From Ignavibacteriales bacterium (GTDB taxonomy: Bacteria > Bacteroidota > Ignavibacteria > Ignavibacteriales > Ignavibacteriaceae), in assembly GCA_020061995.1 (NCBI GenBank), contig JAGUXE010000335.1, positions 1-32,532 on the forward strand: DNA of 32,532 bases, given 5' to 3'. The notes under the pieces are model-generated. The model was not told where the DNA came from. It was given only the letters and a program-made list of their open reading frames with translations, and ran no database searches. This document shows, piece by piece, positions 1 to 8,087 of this stretch. Position numbers and translations under genes: made by a program. The first letter of the stretch is position 1. Each line of letters opens with the position of its first letter.

Positions 1-23
1 GCCGGCTTAAAACCGGCGCTTTT
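1..23 (-). terminator. Possible terminator hairpin, cut by the window edge
   Basis: A 5-bp GC-rich inverted repeat (GCCGG at 1-5, CCGGC at 13-17) with a 7-nt loop lies just past the stop codon of the thioredoxin-like gene, read on the minus strand. Any U-tract would lie before base 1 and cannot be seen. The A-rich and T-rich flanks suggest a bidirectional hairpin. Confidence 0.4.
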
Positions 24-38
24 AGGAACTCAAATTAA

Positions 39-578
39 CTATTTTGTTAAAAGTGTTTTTATCACTGATGTATAAGTTTCTTTGGAAACTAATCCAACAT
101 GAGTATCAACAATATTCCCTTTTTTATCAACTATAAATGAAGTTGGAATAGCTTCAATTCCGCCGTACGCTTTTACTACATCCATGTTACCATATACAAC
201 CGGATAATTGATGCCATAATCCTTTATAAACGGAACGACTTCAGCAATGGTATTATCTCTATCTAACGAAATTCCTATTACTACCACATCATTTTTATAT
301 TCTTTTTGAATAGCAATTAGATCCGGAATTCCTTTTCGGCAAGGAGGACACCAAGTCGCCCAAAAGTCAAGTATTACAATTTTATTTTTGTAATCTGATA
401 GTTTAACGATTTTTCCGTCGGGGGTTTTCAAAGAAAAATCTGCTGCTTTTTGCGTGGTATTTAGCATCTGTGTAGAGTTGTTTTCAACCGTTACATTTTC
501 ATTGTTCTGTTTTTCACAAGCGATTGTTGTGAACGATAACAATGCTAATACCGGAAATATTAAAAGTTTTCTGATCAT
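39..578 (-). CDS. TlpA/ResA-like thiol-disulfide oxidoreductase lipoprotein
   Basis: This is a 179-residue periplasm-facing thioredoxin-fold protein, expected to exchange thiols and disulfides on exported proteins, often during cytochrome c maturation. Seen: an N-terminal hydrophobic stretch ends in a lipobox (TTIAC, lipid Cys21). A linker follows, then an AhpC/TSA-Redoxin-type domain with the WCPPC active site at residues 76-80 and the cis-proline loop IPTSF near the C-terminus. The full length is normal for the TlpA family. It is the last gene on the minus strand after two small membrane-protein genes spaced by 57 and 77 bases, so co-transcription is possible but not shown. A role in cytochrome maturation is inferred from the family and from the multiheme cytochromes elsewhere in the window. 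Confidence 0.88.
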   Translation of the reverse strand: MIRKLLIFPVLALLSFTTIACEKQNNENVTVENNSTQMLNTTQKAADFSLKTPDGKIVKLSDYKNKIVILDFWATWCPPCRKGIPDLIAIQKEYKNDVVVIGISLDRDNTIAEVVPFIKDYGINYPVVYGNMDVVKAYGGIEAIPTSFIVDKKGNIVDTHVGLVSKETYTSVIKTLLTK

Positions 579-635
579 ATAAATTCCTTCTTTTTTTTCT
601 TTTATTGGATGAACAAAAATTGTAATGGATTCAAA

Positions 636-854
636 CTAAGGTAAAGCTTGAATGTTTTTTTTGTAAAAAGGGGGGTAAGGCCCGCTTTCAGGTTCAGTTC
701 TGGTATTATTGATAATGAAGAATACAATCATTACCACAATGAAAATGGTGGTGGAAACCATATTTTTATATCGGGGATCAATTAGAGGTTTCTTTTCCGA
801 AACTTCTTGTTTACCGATTTTACGTTCTTTTTTCTTTTCGAATTTAGCTGCCAT
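636..854 (-). CDS. Small single-pass membrane protein, unknown function
   Basis: This is a 72-residue protein that I do not recognise. It has a strongly basic N-terminus (many Lys and Glu in the first 25 residues), one predicted membrane helix at about residues 32-49 (MVSTTIFIVVMIVFFIIN), and a short proline- and aromatic-rich tail (GPYPPFYKK). A purine-rich stretch (AAAGAG) precedes the ATG. It sits between the thioredoxin-like lipoprotein gene and a DUF1648-like membrane protein gene on the same strand. The amino-acid composition is coherent and there is no better frame, but a protein this short could still be miscalled. Confidence 0.6.
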   Translation of the reverse strand: MAAKFEKKKERKIGKQEVSEKKPLIDPRYKNMVSTTIFIVVMIVFFIINNTRTEPESGPYPPFYKKNIQALP

Positions 855-931
855 AATCTCTTTATATTTTTATGTCGTTAAGATATAAAAATTGAGTAAA
901 TATTACGAACCAATATTTTTTTGCTGATATT

Positions 932-1465
932 TTATTCCGGTGATATTTCTTCACTTATATCTTTAGAGAAGATTCGGAGCATTCGCATTAACCAAATCAT
1001 AATCATCATCATGTAGACTACAAAGGTTATCCAGAAACTATCACCCAATCGAACTTCCGTTAAAAGATTCGCCTCAAAAATATAAATCTGGTTTAAGAGC
1101 ATAAACAGAAAGGTTAGAAGCCCAAAAAAATTCATGTTAGCTCTTAACTTTTCAATAGTTGCTTCACGTCTTTCAGGGGCTAACCAATACTTTTTGTTTG
1201 GAAGATTAACCATGCTGTCGCCACCGATTTTCATCAGGTAATTTATTCCCCAAAACATTGCGGTCAAAAAAAGCATAATTATATTATATAAAAGAAGAAA
1301 ACTTAACTTATCTGAATAACTGCTTGGACTGTTTGAAGAACCAAAATGAGTTGCTATTTTTTCAGGCAATGAAGGATAGTAGTTATAAGCTATTAAAAAA
1401 TTTATTAGATAAAATATTCCGTACAGGATATTTGAATTTCTAGCCGTGAAAAGATTTTCAATCAT
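932..1465 (-). CDS. DUF1648-like multi-pass membrane protein
   Basis: A 177-residue integral membrane protein with about four hydrophobic segments: residues ~13-30, ~56-77, ~111-130 and ~145-163. Between the first two lies YYPSLPEKIATHFG, which resembles the LPxxIPxHF signature of DUF1648, the N-terminal domain of SdpI-like immunity/signalling proteins. The function of stand-alone members is not established. It is divergent from the decarboxylase gene, leaving a 132-base promoter region between them. Assignment to DUF1648 rests on this one motif and the topology. Confidence 0.65.
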   Translation of the reverse strand: MIENLFTARNSNILYGIFYLINFLIAYNYYPSLPEKIATHFGSSNSPSSYSDKLSFLLLYNIIMLFLTAMFWGINYLMKIGGDSMVNLPNKKYWLAPERREATIEKLRANMNFFGLLTFLFMLLNQIYIFEANLLTEVRLGDSFWITFVVYMMMIMIWLMRMLRIFSKDISEEISPE

Positions 1466-1597
1466 AAATAATTTGCTGCCTATTGTTGAACAAACTTCCG
1501 AAAATCTTTATTAAATAAAAAATCGAGTTGTTAAAATTATATTCATTTCAAATCTCAAGATTACTATTTTCGGTAATTAAAAACACGAAAGTTTATT

Positions 1598-3073
1598 ATG
1601 AACAATCTACTCTATTCAAATTATATCGGACCTAAAGCTGAAAACATAGAAACATTACGCCGGCTTGTAAATAAAATAATTGACCACCAGAAAGAGTGGA
1701 GAAATTCTTTTTATGAGGAAGATGTTTCTCTTTATCCAAGCCAACAAATACTAAATGAAAAATTGGAAGAAGAGATAAATAATTTTCTTAATAGATATAA
1801 TAAAAACACTCCTTTCTTTCATCCCAGATATTCAGCGCAAATGTTAAAAGATACGACCATTCCGACTATAGTTGGTTACCTCGCCTTCATGATGACAAAC
1901 CCCAATAATCATGCTTATGAAGGGGGACCGGTTACTACCGAAATGGAAATGGAAGTAACGGAAATGTTAATGAAAATGATTGGTTATAAGAATGGCTGGG
2001 GACATTTAACAAGCGGTGGTTCTTTAGCTAATACGGAAGCACTCTGGGCTATTAGAGATTATTATAAAACCGGTTCGGTTTATTTTAGTGAAGTCTCACA
2101 TTATTCATGGAAACGAATCTGCAATATTTTAAGAATTCCTGACTACAAAGAAATTGAAGTTGATAAAAATTTCAGAATGGATTTGAATAAATTGGAAGAG
2201 GCAATAAAGCAAAATAATGCTCTGGTAGTTATTGCGAATTTCGGTTCAACAGGAACGGGGAGTGTTGATGATATTTCAGGAATTCTTTCGTTGAAAGAAA
2301 AGTATAACTTCCATCTCCATATTGATGCAGCTTATGGCGGATTTTTGAAGTGCGCAATAATTGATACAAATTATTCAGTCACTCCCTATTCAGATGAACT
2401 TCCTTTAAGTGAATTCGTTTATAATCAGATGGTAAATTTGAGTAAATCCGATTCGATTACAATTGATCCTCATAAACAAGGACTGATTTCTTATGGAGCC
2501 GGCGCGGTGCTTTATCAAAATGAAGAGTTACGTTCGATTATATTAAATACAGCTCCATATACATATCATCAATTGGATAAACCGAACATCGGAATGTTTA
2601 GTCTTGAAGGATCACGTCCCGGAGCAATGGCGGCAGCCTGTTATCTGACTTATAAAGTGCTACCGTTAAATAATTCCGGTGTTGGTGATGCGGGATTAAA
2701 GTCGCTAAAGACTTCAAAAGAGTTCCACAATAAAATTAAATTGACAAATTCTTATAACAACTTACACGAACCCGATCTCGACATAAATTGTTTTTATGTT
2801 AAAAGTCCCGATAATGATGTTTCTGTTCATAACGAATTAGTGTTAAAAGTTTACAAACAACTTTCGGTCGAAGCAGAAAATCCCGAATTCATTTTATCAA
2901 AGTTTGTTATGAATCCAGATTTGGCAGCGAGAATTCTTCCCAATCTTAAAAACAATAAAAAAGAAAACGTTGTAGCCCTTCGTTCAGTATTTATGAAACA
3001 TTGGAATAGTGATAAGGAATCTTATTACGTTAATAAATTAATCGAATCACTTGTAGAAAAAATTCAGAGTTAG
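1598..3073 (+). CDS. Group II PLP-dependent amino-acid decarboxylase (tyrosine/glutamate decarboxylase-like)
   Basis: A 491-residue cytosolic enzyme expected to decarboxylate an amino acid to its amine, using pyridoxal phosphate. Seen: a cofactor-phosphate region with LTSGGSLANTEALWA, the cofactor-nitrogen Asp in HIDAAYGGF, and the Schiff-base lysine K293 in DPHKQG. A later block (NIGMFSLEGSRPGAMAAA) resembles bacterial tyrosine decarboxylases and archaeal MfnA more than GadB. The ATG at 1598 directly follows an AT-rich leader without a clear Shine-Dalgarno sequence. Length is close to the family norm and shorter than the ~620 residues of Lactobacillus-type tyrosine decarboxylases. The substrate cannot be read from the sequence; tyrosine, glutamate and aspartate are all possible. 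No antiporter gene is adjacent, so this is not a classical acid-resistance cassette. Confidence 0.85.
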   Translation: MNNLLYSNYIGPKAENIETLRRLVNKIIDHQKEWRNSFYEEDVSLYPSQQILNEKLEEEINNFLNRYNKNTPFFHPRYSAQMLKDTTIPTIVGYLAFMMTNPNNHAYEGGPVTTEMEMEVTEMLMKMIGYKNGWGHLTSGGSLANTEALWAIRDYYKTGSVYFSEVSHYSWKRICNILRIPDYKEIEVDKNFRMDLNKLEEAIKQNNALVVIANFGSTGTGSVDDISGILSLKEKYNFHLHIDAAYGGFLKCAIIDTNYSVTPYSDELPLSEFVYNQMVNLSKSDSITIDPHKQGLISYGAGAVLYQNEELRSIILNTAPYTYHQLDKPNIGMFSLEGSRPGAMAAACYLTYKVLPLNNSGVGDAGLKSLKTSKEFHNKIKLTNSYNNLHEPDLDINCFYVKSPDNDVSVHNELVLKVYKQLSVEAENPEFILSKFVMNPDLAARILPNLKNNKKENVVALRSVFMKHWNSDKESYYVNKLIESLVEKIQS

Positions 3074-3137
3074 CCGGTTAAATGAAATTGATCGGTTTTA
3101 TTAATCAAATCAAAGCAGTAGTTTTAACTTTATAAAA

Positions 3138-3887
3138 ATGAGTATTTATAAGATGATAGAAATAATAAATTTACATAAAAATTTCGGTGAGAAGAAAGTT
3201 CTTACGGGTGTTAACCTAACAATAGAACCTGGTGAAACACTTGTTATTATTGGTCGAAGCGGTTGTGGTAAAAGCGTTATGCTTAAACACATTGTAGGAC
3301 TTTTAATGCCCGATTCCGGTGAAGTTAAAGTTGCGGGACAAGTTATAAATAAGTTAAATGAAAAAGATCTCTATAAAATCAGAAAGAAATTCGGATTCTT
3401 ATTCCAGGGTGCAGCATTGTTTGACTCGATGAGTGTTGGAGAAAATGTGGCTCTCCCTTTAGTTGAATCCGATAATGATTTTGATAAAAGTAAAATTGTA
3501 AAAATTGTGGCGGAAAAATTAGAATTGGTCGGATTAGCAGGAATTGAGAAACTAAAACCATCAGAATTATCTGGTGGAATGAGGAAAAGGGTTGGACTTG
3601 CCCGCGCCCTTGTTACCAATCCGGATTACATTTTATATGATGAGCCTACAACAGGTCTTGATCCAATAATGTCTGATTCGATTGATCATCTTATTAGAGA
3701 TTTGAGTGGAAAAATTAAGGTCACATCAATTGTAGTTACGCACGATATGTTTAGTGTAAAAAATGTTGCCAATAGAGTTGCAATGATGCACGAGGGGAAA
3801 ATTTATTTTGATGGTAAGCCAGATGAGTTGTTGAATTCTAAAGATGAAATTATTTATGACTTTATTAAAAGAACGGAGACTTTGTAG
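3138..3887 (+). CDS. MlaF/Ttg2A-type ABC transporter ATP-binding protein
   Basis: A 249-residue ABC ATPase of the class that powers Mce/Mla lipid transport across the envelope. Seen: Walker A GRSGCGKS at residues 39-46, Q-loop Q90 in FLFQGAALFDSMSV, signature LSGGM at 144-148 followed by RKRVGLARAL, Walker B YILYDE at 164-169, and the switch His in VTHDM at 202. The FQGAALFDSM block with GGMRKRVGLARAL is typical of MlaF. Normally mlaE (permease) and mlaD (MCE protein) follow; here the next gene encodes a cytochrome, so its partners must be elsewhere. A second possible start lies at 3153 (residue 6); no Shine-Dalgarno decides between them. Confidence 0.85.
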   Translation: MSIYKMIEIINLHKNFGEKKVLTGVNLTIEPGETLVIIGRSGCGKSVMLKHIVGLLMPDSGEVKVAGQVINKLNEKDLYKIRKKFGFLFQGAALFDSMSVGENVALPLVESDNDFDKSKIVKIVAEKLELVGLAGIEKLKPSELSGGMRKRVGLARALVTNPDYILYDEPTTGLDPIMSDSIDHLIRDLSGKIKVTSIVVTHDMFSVKNVANRVAMMHEGKIYFDGKPDELLNSKDEIIYDFIKRTETL

Positions 3888-4041
3888 AAATGGTTTTATT
3901 TTCTTGAATTAAGAAATTATTATTCTTAGTTTTAAATAAAATGTTTACGAATATTTAACTTTGTTCTAATAATTAGGACTGAGATTATTTTTTTTTGAAT
4001 TATTAAATGTTCTATTCATTCATTTATTTCCGGGGGAAAAT

Positions 4042-5397
4042 ATGAAAAAATGTCTTTCTCTGTCGCTTCTACTTTCGATCACGTTCTTTTACCAAGTCGA
4101 AATCTTTTCACAAGCAAAATCTGCTGCAAACTCCTTCGGATTAATTCCATACAGTTCCTTCAAAACTCCCGAATATTGTGGAACTTCTTGTCATACGGAC
4201 TTTTATTTTCAATGGCGCCAATCGATGATGTCCCAAGCATATACTCATGAATGGGATGAAGTTGAGTATTTTAAATTAGCCGTACCACACGCTGAAAAAG
4301 ATCCAATTGTGGCTGAAGTGAAAGCCGGCTGCAACGGTTGCCATGCCCCATTAGCCTATTTAGCCGGTGATGCACCTCCTCCGTTACCTGAAGAAATGAG
4401 TCGAGCAAACGAATCAGTATCTTGTGATTTATGCCATAGCGTTACCGGTTTTGAAGGAGATATTCCTTATAATTTTAATTATATAGTTGAACCTTCACAA
4501 TTCAAATATGGACCCCGTGGAACCGGTTCCTCTCCAGAGCATAAGATGAAAAAATCAGATTTTCTTGGAACGGCTGAGTTTTGCGGAACTTGTCATAATG
4601 AAAAAGACCCCTATGGAATCTGGGTGAAATCAACACATCTCGAATGGAAAGAAGGACCATATGCAAAAGAAGGTGTAAAATGTCAGAGTTGTCATATGAC
4701 TTCAGCGCCGGGATTAACAGCCTCAATGGGGAACAAGTATCCTGATGCACGTCAGCATTTATTTCATGGTGCGCACGATGACGGTAAAGTTAAAGGAACA
4801 ATTGAACTCAGAATCCATCCTGATTTAAAGGAAGCGGAACCCGGGGATCGTGTAAAGTTTACACTGGCACTTTTCAATCAAAAAACAGGACACAAATTTC
4901 CAACCGGATCTGTTGAGGATCGCATAGTTTGGTTACATGTTGAGGCTACAGATGTAAAGGGGAATGTTTATCATTTACCTGTAGATAAAAAAGGTTTCGA
5001 AGGTGAGAACTATACGATTGCGTCAGATGAACTTGCATATCAAGATATGGGAATTGCTCTCAATGACCCTGATTTTAAAGGCGTTCAGCGGGATGGTGTT
5101 CCGGTAGGGAATAGAATTTATCGAATGCCATATTTCGACCCTCAGGGACGAATGACAATTCAACAATGGAATACAAAATCACTCGGTGTCGACTATCGAT
5201 TAGGACCGCGTGAAACTAAACTGGAAACTTTTACTTTTACACTACCGAACATTTTGCCACCAGGAAAATTTACCGTTAAAGCAGTTTTGAATTATCAAAA
5301 ATTGATAAAACCTGTTGCTGATTTTCTCGGTGTTCCTGATGAAGCAGAAATAGTTATTGTAAATGAGCATTCAACATCAATTAATATTCTACAATAA
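4042..5397 (+). CDS. Five-heme c-type cytochrome with C-terminal beta-sandwich-like domain
   Basis: A 451-residue exported multiheme cytochrome. Residues 1-25 form a signal peptide, with probable cleavage after FSQA. Five heme-binding motifs are visible: CGTSCH (46-51, an unusual CX3CH), CNGCH (97-101), CDLCH (128-132), CGTCH (181-185) and CQSCH (214-218). Residues ~250-451 have no heme motif but carry NQKTGHKFPTG (about 284-294), a segment often found in cytochrome c554-related electron carriers. A GGGGG Shine-Dalgarno-like sequence sits 8 bases before the ATG. The porin-cytochrome gene follows after 16 bases, so the two are very likely co-transcribed. A role in periplasmic or outer-membrane electron transfer is inferred. 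The electron donor and acceptor are not visible. Confidence 0.88.
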   Translation: MKKCLSLSLLLSITFFYQVEIFSQAKSAANSFGLIPYSSFKTPEYCGTSCHTDFYFQWRQSMMSQAYTHEWDEVEYFKLAVPHAEKDPIVAEVKAGCNGCHAPLAYLAGDAPPPLPEEMSRANESVSCDLCHSVTGFEGDIPYNFNYIVEPSQFKYGPRGTGSSPEHKMKKSDFLGTAEFCGTCHNEKDPYGIWVKSTHLEWKEGPYAKEGVKCQSCHMTSAPGLTASMGNKYPDARQHLFHGAHDDGKVKGTIELRIHPDLKEAEPGDRVKFTLALFNQKTGHKFPTGSVEDRIVWLHVEATDVKGNVYHLPVDKKGFEGENYTIASDELAYQDMGIALNDPDFKGVQRDGVPVGNRIYRMPYFDPQGRMTIQQWNTKSLGVDYRLGPRETKLETFTFTLPNILPPGKFTVKAVLNYQKLIKPVADFLGVPDEAEIVIVNEHSTSINILQ

Positions 5398-5413
5398 AAT
5401 CAAGGGTAATATA

Positions 5414-6574
5414 ATGAAGCGGTTATTATTAACATCAGTTATGATAATATTTATGATAGGAGTTGTCGCAGAATCACTCTATGCAATTCCCGCATTCGCA
5501 AGAAAGTATAGTATGACTTGCAAAACATGTCATGAATCTTTCCCGAAATTAAAAGATTTCGGAGAAGAATTTGCCGGAAACGGATTTGTACTAAAAGATC
5601 AGCAAGCCCCAAGATATTACATGGAAACAGGCGATCCGGAACTTTCATTGTTACGTGATTTTCAATGGGGAATAAGATTAGAGGGTTATGTCACACACAA
5701 TAATTCTAAAAGTAAACGCTCAGACTTTGCTTCTCCTTATCTAATTAAATTACTTTCAGGAGGGGAAATAACAAAAGATGTTGCCTATTATTTTTATTTC
5801 TTCTTTAGTGAACGGGGTGAAGTTGTAGGATTGGAAGATGCATTTTTAATGTTTAATGATGTTTTTGGAACTGAACTTGATGTATATGTCGGGCAATTTC
5901 AAATTTCCGATCCACTGTTCAAAAGAGAACTAAGGCTTACTCTTGATGATTATTTGATTTATAAAACCAGTGTCGGTCTATCGCAGATAGATCTAACATA
6001 CGACAGAGGAATTATGCTTACTTATGGTTTACCGACAGGAACTGATTTAACTTTTGAAGTTCTGAACGGGAATGGAATAGGTAAAGCAGATGGGTTTAAG
6101 AATTTTGACAATGATGAGTATAAAAATCTTTTCGGTCGAATCTCACAAGACATTATTGAACCTATTAGAATTGGAGCATTTGGCTTTACCGGTAAGGAAA
6201 AATTGCCTTTAGATGTTAACAAGATTAATATGTTTGGTGTTGATGGGACTATTTCAATTGCTCCATTTGAACTAAATTTACAGTATGTTCAGCGTGATGA
6301 TACTAATCCGCATAGTAGGTTTTTACTCGGAAAAGTAAGAACGAGAGGAGCATTTGCAGAACTTGTGGTAATGCCTAATGGCGATGATAGTAAAATTTAT
6401 GGAGTCGGTTTATTTAATTGGGTTGAGTCAGATCAACAAAATTTAAATAATAGAACTATATCAGGTCACATTGGATATATGTTAAGACGGAATTTTAGAT
6501 TTGTCGGTGAATATACTTATGACATGACAAATAAATATGGGAAGCTTGCAATAGGAGCAATTGCAGCATTTTAA
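5414..6574 (+). CDS. Monoheme cytochrome fused to an outer-membrane beta-barrel (porin-cytochrome)
   Basis: A 386-residue outer-membrane protein. The ATG at 5414 is chosen over an upstream in-frame ATG because it follows AAGGG and starts a clean signal peptide ending near SLYA. The mature N-terminus holds one heme motif, CKTCH (36-40), in the context FPKLKDFGEEFAGNGF. The remaining ~320 residues alternate polar and hydrophobic residues as in a porin. The last residue is Phe (IGAIAAF), the usual C-terminal aromatic of BAM-inserted barrels. The architecture resembles Cyc2-type fused cytochrome-porins, although the heme segment is not the Cyc2 one. It lies 16 bases behind the five-heme cytochrome. 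Moving electrons across the outer membrane is a plausible inference, not shown. Confidence 0.8.
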   Translation: MKRLLLTSVMIIFMIGVVAESLYAIPAFARKYSMTCKTCHESFPKLKDFGEEFAGNGFVLKDQQAPRYYMETGDPELSLLRDFQWGIRLEGYVTHNNSKSKRSDFASPYLIKLLSGGEITKDVAYYFYFFFSERGEVVGLEDAFLMFNDVFGTELDVYVGQFQISDPLFKRELRLTLDDYLIYKTSVGLSQIDLTYDRGIMLTYGLPTGTDLTFEVLNGNGIGKADGFKNFDNDEYKNLFGRISQDIIEPIRIGAFGFTGKEKLPLDVNKINMFGVDGTISIAPFELNLQYVQRDDTNPHSRFLLGKVRTRGAFAELVVMPNGDDSKIYGVGLFNWVESDQQNLNNRTISGHIGYMLRRNFRFVGEYTYDMTNKYGKLAIGAIAAF

Positions 6575-6581
6575 TTTTTTT

Positions 6582-6650
6582 ATGGTTGTCTAAAAGGAAA
6601 GGAAGAATTGATGAGATTATCTTTAAAATCCAAAACTTTTAGACAACCAT
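6582..6650 (+). terminator. Perfect 15-bp inverted repeat, long loop; terminator or small palindromic element
   Basis: ATGGTTGTCTAAAAG (6582-6596) is repeated exactly in inverse orientation at 6636-6650, with 39 bases between the arms. It starts 7 bases after the porin-cytochrome stop codon. On the plus strand the right arm is followed by a T-rich stretch (TTTCATTTCTT), so it could end plus-strand transcription. The long loop is unusual for a simple terminator and would also fit a short mobile palindromic element. Confidence 0.55.
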
Positions 6651-6715
6651 TTTCATTTCTTGTAAATTAAAATCACAGAGGGTTTGGTTGAACGGAAAAT
6701 ATTAACAGCACAATT

Positions 6716-7162
6716 TTAATTAGTTGCGAAGCTTTTTTTGTACGAATTATCATAAACCGGAGAATCAAACAGATCACTATTTTTCTGCTCAAATAGCGGG
6801 AATATTTTAATCGAAGATTTTAATTTTTCTTCAAGAGAATTAAGAAGACCTTTAATAAGTGATAAGTTCTCAATGTTCACACCAATGAAAAGAGGGATTC
6901 GTTTTTTTGTGAAACGGCTTTCTCTTGAGGCGAGATATACAATTCTATTTAACAATCCGGAATCTTTTACGTCCTCGCCAATAATTGTAATTCCAATTGC
7001 ATAATTCTTTTTTTGTTTTGCAAGAATATCTACTTCATAATCACCGATTCTAGGAGGTTCAGAAAGATATGTCCCGAATCTCCTTTTAACTGTTATATAA
7101 CCATTCTGCCAGAAATGATTTATCAGTAAATCTATTGAGCGTTGTCTTTTTAGGTGTTGCAT
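6716..7162 (-). CDS. Uncharacterised 148-aa protein, restriction-endonuclease-fold-like, in the lexA operon
   Basis: I do not recognise a named family. Residues ~25-60 read as beta strands with the segment RIGDYEVDILAKQKKNYAIG, which resembles the core of PD-(D/E)XK nuclease folds (xxVDILA-turn-strand). The usual E-x-K is replaced by I-G-I, so if the fold is right the catalytic lysine is missing or elsewhere. The C-terminal part alternates helices and strands (IPLFIGVNIE). It follows the 82-aa WYL-like gene by 17 bases and lexA before that, and is the last gene of the unit. SOS control is inferred from that position. It could also be a non-catalytic DNA-binding or regulatory protein. Confidence 0.6.
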   Translation of the reverse strand: MQHLKRQRSIDLLINHFWQNGYITVKRRFGTYLSEPPRIGDYEVDILAKQKKNYAIGITIIGEDVKDSGLLNRIVYLASRESRFTKKRIPLFIGVNIENLSLIKGLLNSLEEKLKSSIKIFPLFEQKNSDLFDSPVYDNSYKKSFATN

Positions 7163-7179
7163 AATATCCTCCTATTAAT

Positions 7180-7428
7180 TCAATTATAAAGAGGAATGAT
7201 TGGGATTAGAGGTGTGAATTTAGGTGCATCAAGTATGTGAATATTTGCAATTTTCCTGTATTCAAATTTCTCTATTCCACGTCCATATTTTTGTTTACCA
7301 TAAATTACTTTATTGCCATCTCTATCGGTAGCTATAAAATATGGCTCAAGTGTAATTTCGGTTGTTTCATAAAAGAAGCGTAAAGTGCTTCTATTTAAGA
7401 TTGCATTTGAAAATATTTCTGTCTTCAT
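7180..7428 (-). CDS. Small WYL-domain-like protein downstream of lexA
   Basis: An 82-residue protein with the layout of a minimal WYL-type ligand-binding domain: RSTLRFFYE near the N-terminus, then ITLEPYFIATDRDGNKVIYG and a late FEYRKIANIHIL block, matching the pattern (R)xxxFxY...xxxxPY..xxxxGxxxL.G..xxxxxxFxlxRI. It lacks any HTH, so if it binds DNA it would need a partner. It begins 11 bases after the lexA stop and precedes the 148-aa gene by 17 bases, so all three are probably one transcript. WYL domains are known as regulators in phage-defence and DNA-damage contexts. The assignment here is by pattern only. Confidence 0.6.
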   Translation of the reverse strand: MKTEIFSNAILNRSTLRFFYETTEITLEPYFIATDRDGNKVIYGKQKYGRGIEKFEYRKIANIHILDAPKFTPLIPIIPLYN

Positions 7429-7439
7429 TTCATTTTTCC

Positions 7440-8084
7440 TTAATTATACCAACGCATAATACCAACCACTTTTCCTATTATCGTAAAGTTATCAGAAAAG
7501 TTTACATCGATAGGAGTAAAGCTTTCATTTTCAGGAAGAAGTTGAATTTTTCCGCGTCTGTTTGAAAATCGTTTTACGGTTGCTTCGTTATCAATCATTG
7601 CTACTACTATATCGTTATTATTTGCTTCTGTCTGAGATGAAACTATAACAAGATCGCCGTCAAAGATTCCTGCATTTATCATACTTTCGCCTTTAACACG
7701 TAAAGCGAAACAATCATCTCCCTTTTTCAACAGATTAGAATCTACTATCAAATTACCCTCAATATTTTCAATTGCAGATATCGGAGTACCCGCGGCAACT
7801 CGACCTACAATTGGAATTCGTGCATAATAATCTTCAATACTGAAGACATTAGAAGTTAACGGATCGTTATCCTCTATAACCGAAATGGCACGACTTGAAT
7901 TACTTTCGACAGTTAAATACCCTTTTTTTTCTAAAGCATCAAGATGTCTTTTAACTCCGAATGTTGAAGCCATTCCGAAATTTCTTCCAATTTCTCTTAA
8001 CGTAGGGGGATAACCGTTTTCATTTCTGAATTGGTTGATAAAGTCTAAGATTTCTTTTTGACGATCCGTTAATTCTTTTTTCAT
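7440..8084 (-). CDS. lexA: LexA repressor, SOS regulator
   Basis: A 214-residue repressor-protease that represses DNA-damage genes and inactivates itself when stimulated by RecA filaments. Seen: an N-terminal winged HTH (PPTLREIGRNFGMASTFGVKRHLDALEKKGYL), the Ala98-Gly99 self-cleavage site in GRVAAGTP, catalytic Ser134 in KGESM and Lys171 in EATVKRF. All are canonical, so the protein should be active. The ATG at 8084 is preferred over an in-frame TTG four codons upstream because the TTG lies inside the upstream palindrome. A strong promoter and two related palindromes precede it, indicating autoregulation. It heads a probable three-gene unit. Confidence 0.95.
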   Translation of the reverse strand: MKKELTDRQKEILDFINQFRNENGYPPTLREIGRNFGMASTFGVKRHLDALEKKGYLTVESNSSRAISVIEDNDPLTSNVFSIEDYYARIPIVGRVAAGTPISAIENIEGNLIVDSNLLKKGDDCFALRVKGESMINAGIFDGDLVIVSSQTEANNNDIVVAMIDNEATVKRFSNRRGKIQLLPENESFTPIDVNFSDNFTIIGKVVGIMRWYN

Positions 8085-8087
8085 AGT

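Noticed and set aside
5363..5413. Earlier ATG for the porin-cytochrome overlapping the five-heme gene
   Set aside because: It would place 17 non-signal residues before a clear signal peptide; the ATG at 5414 has AAGGG in front.
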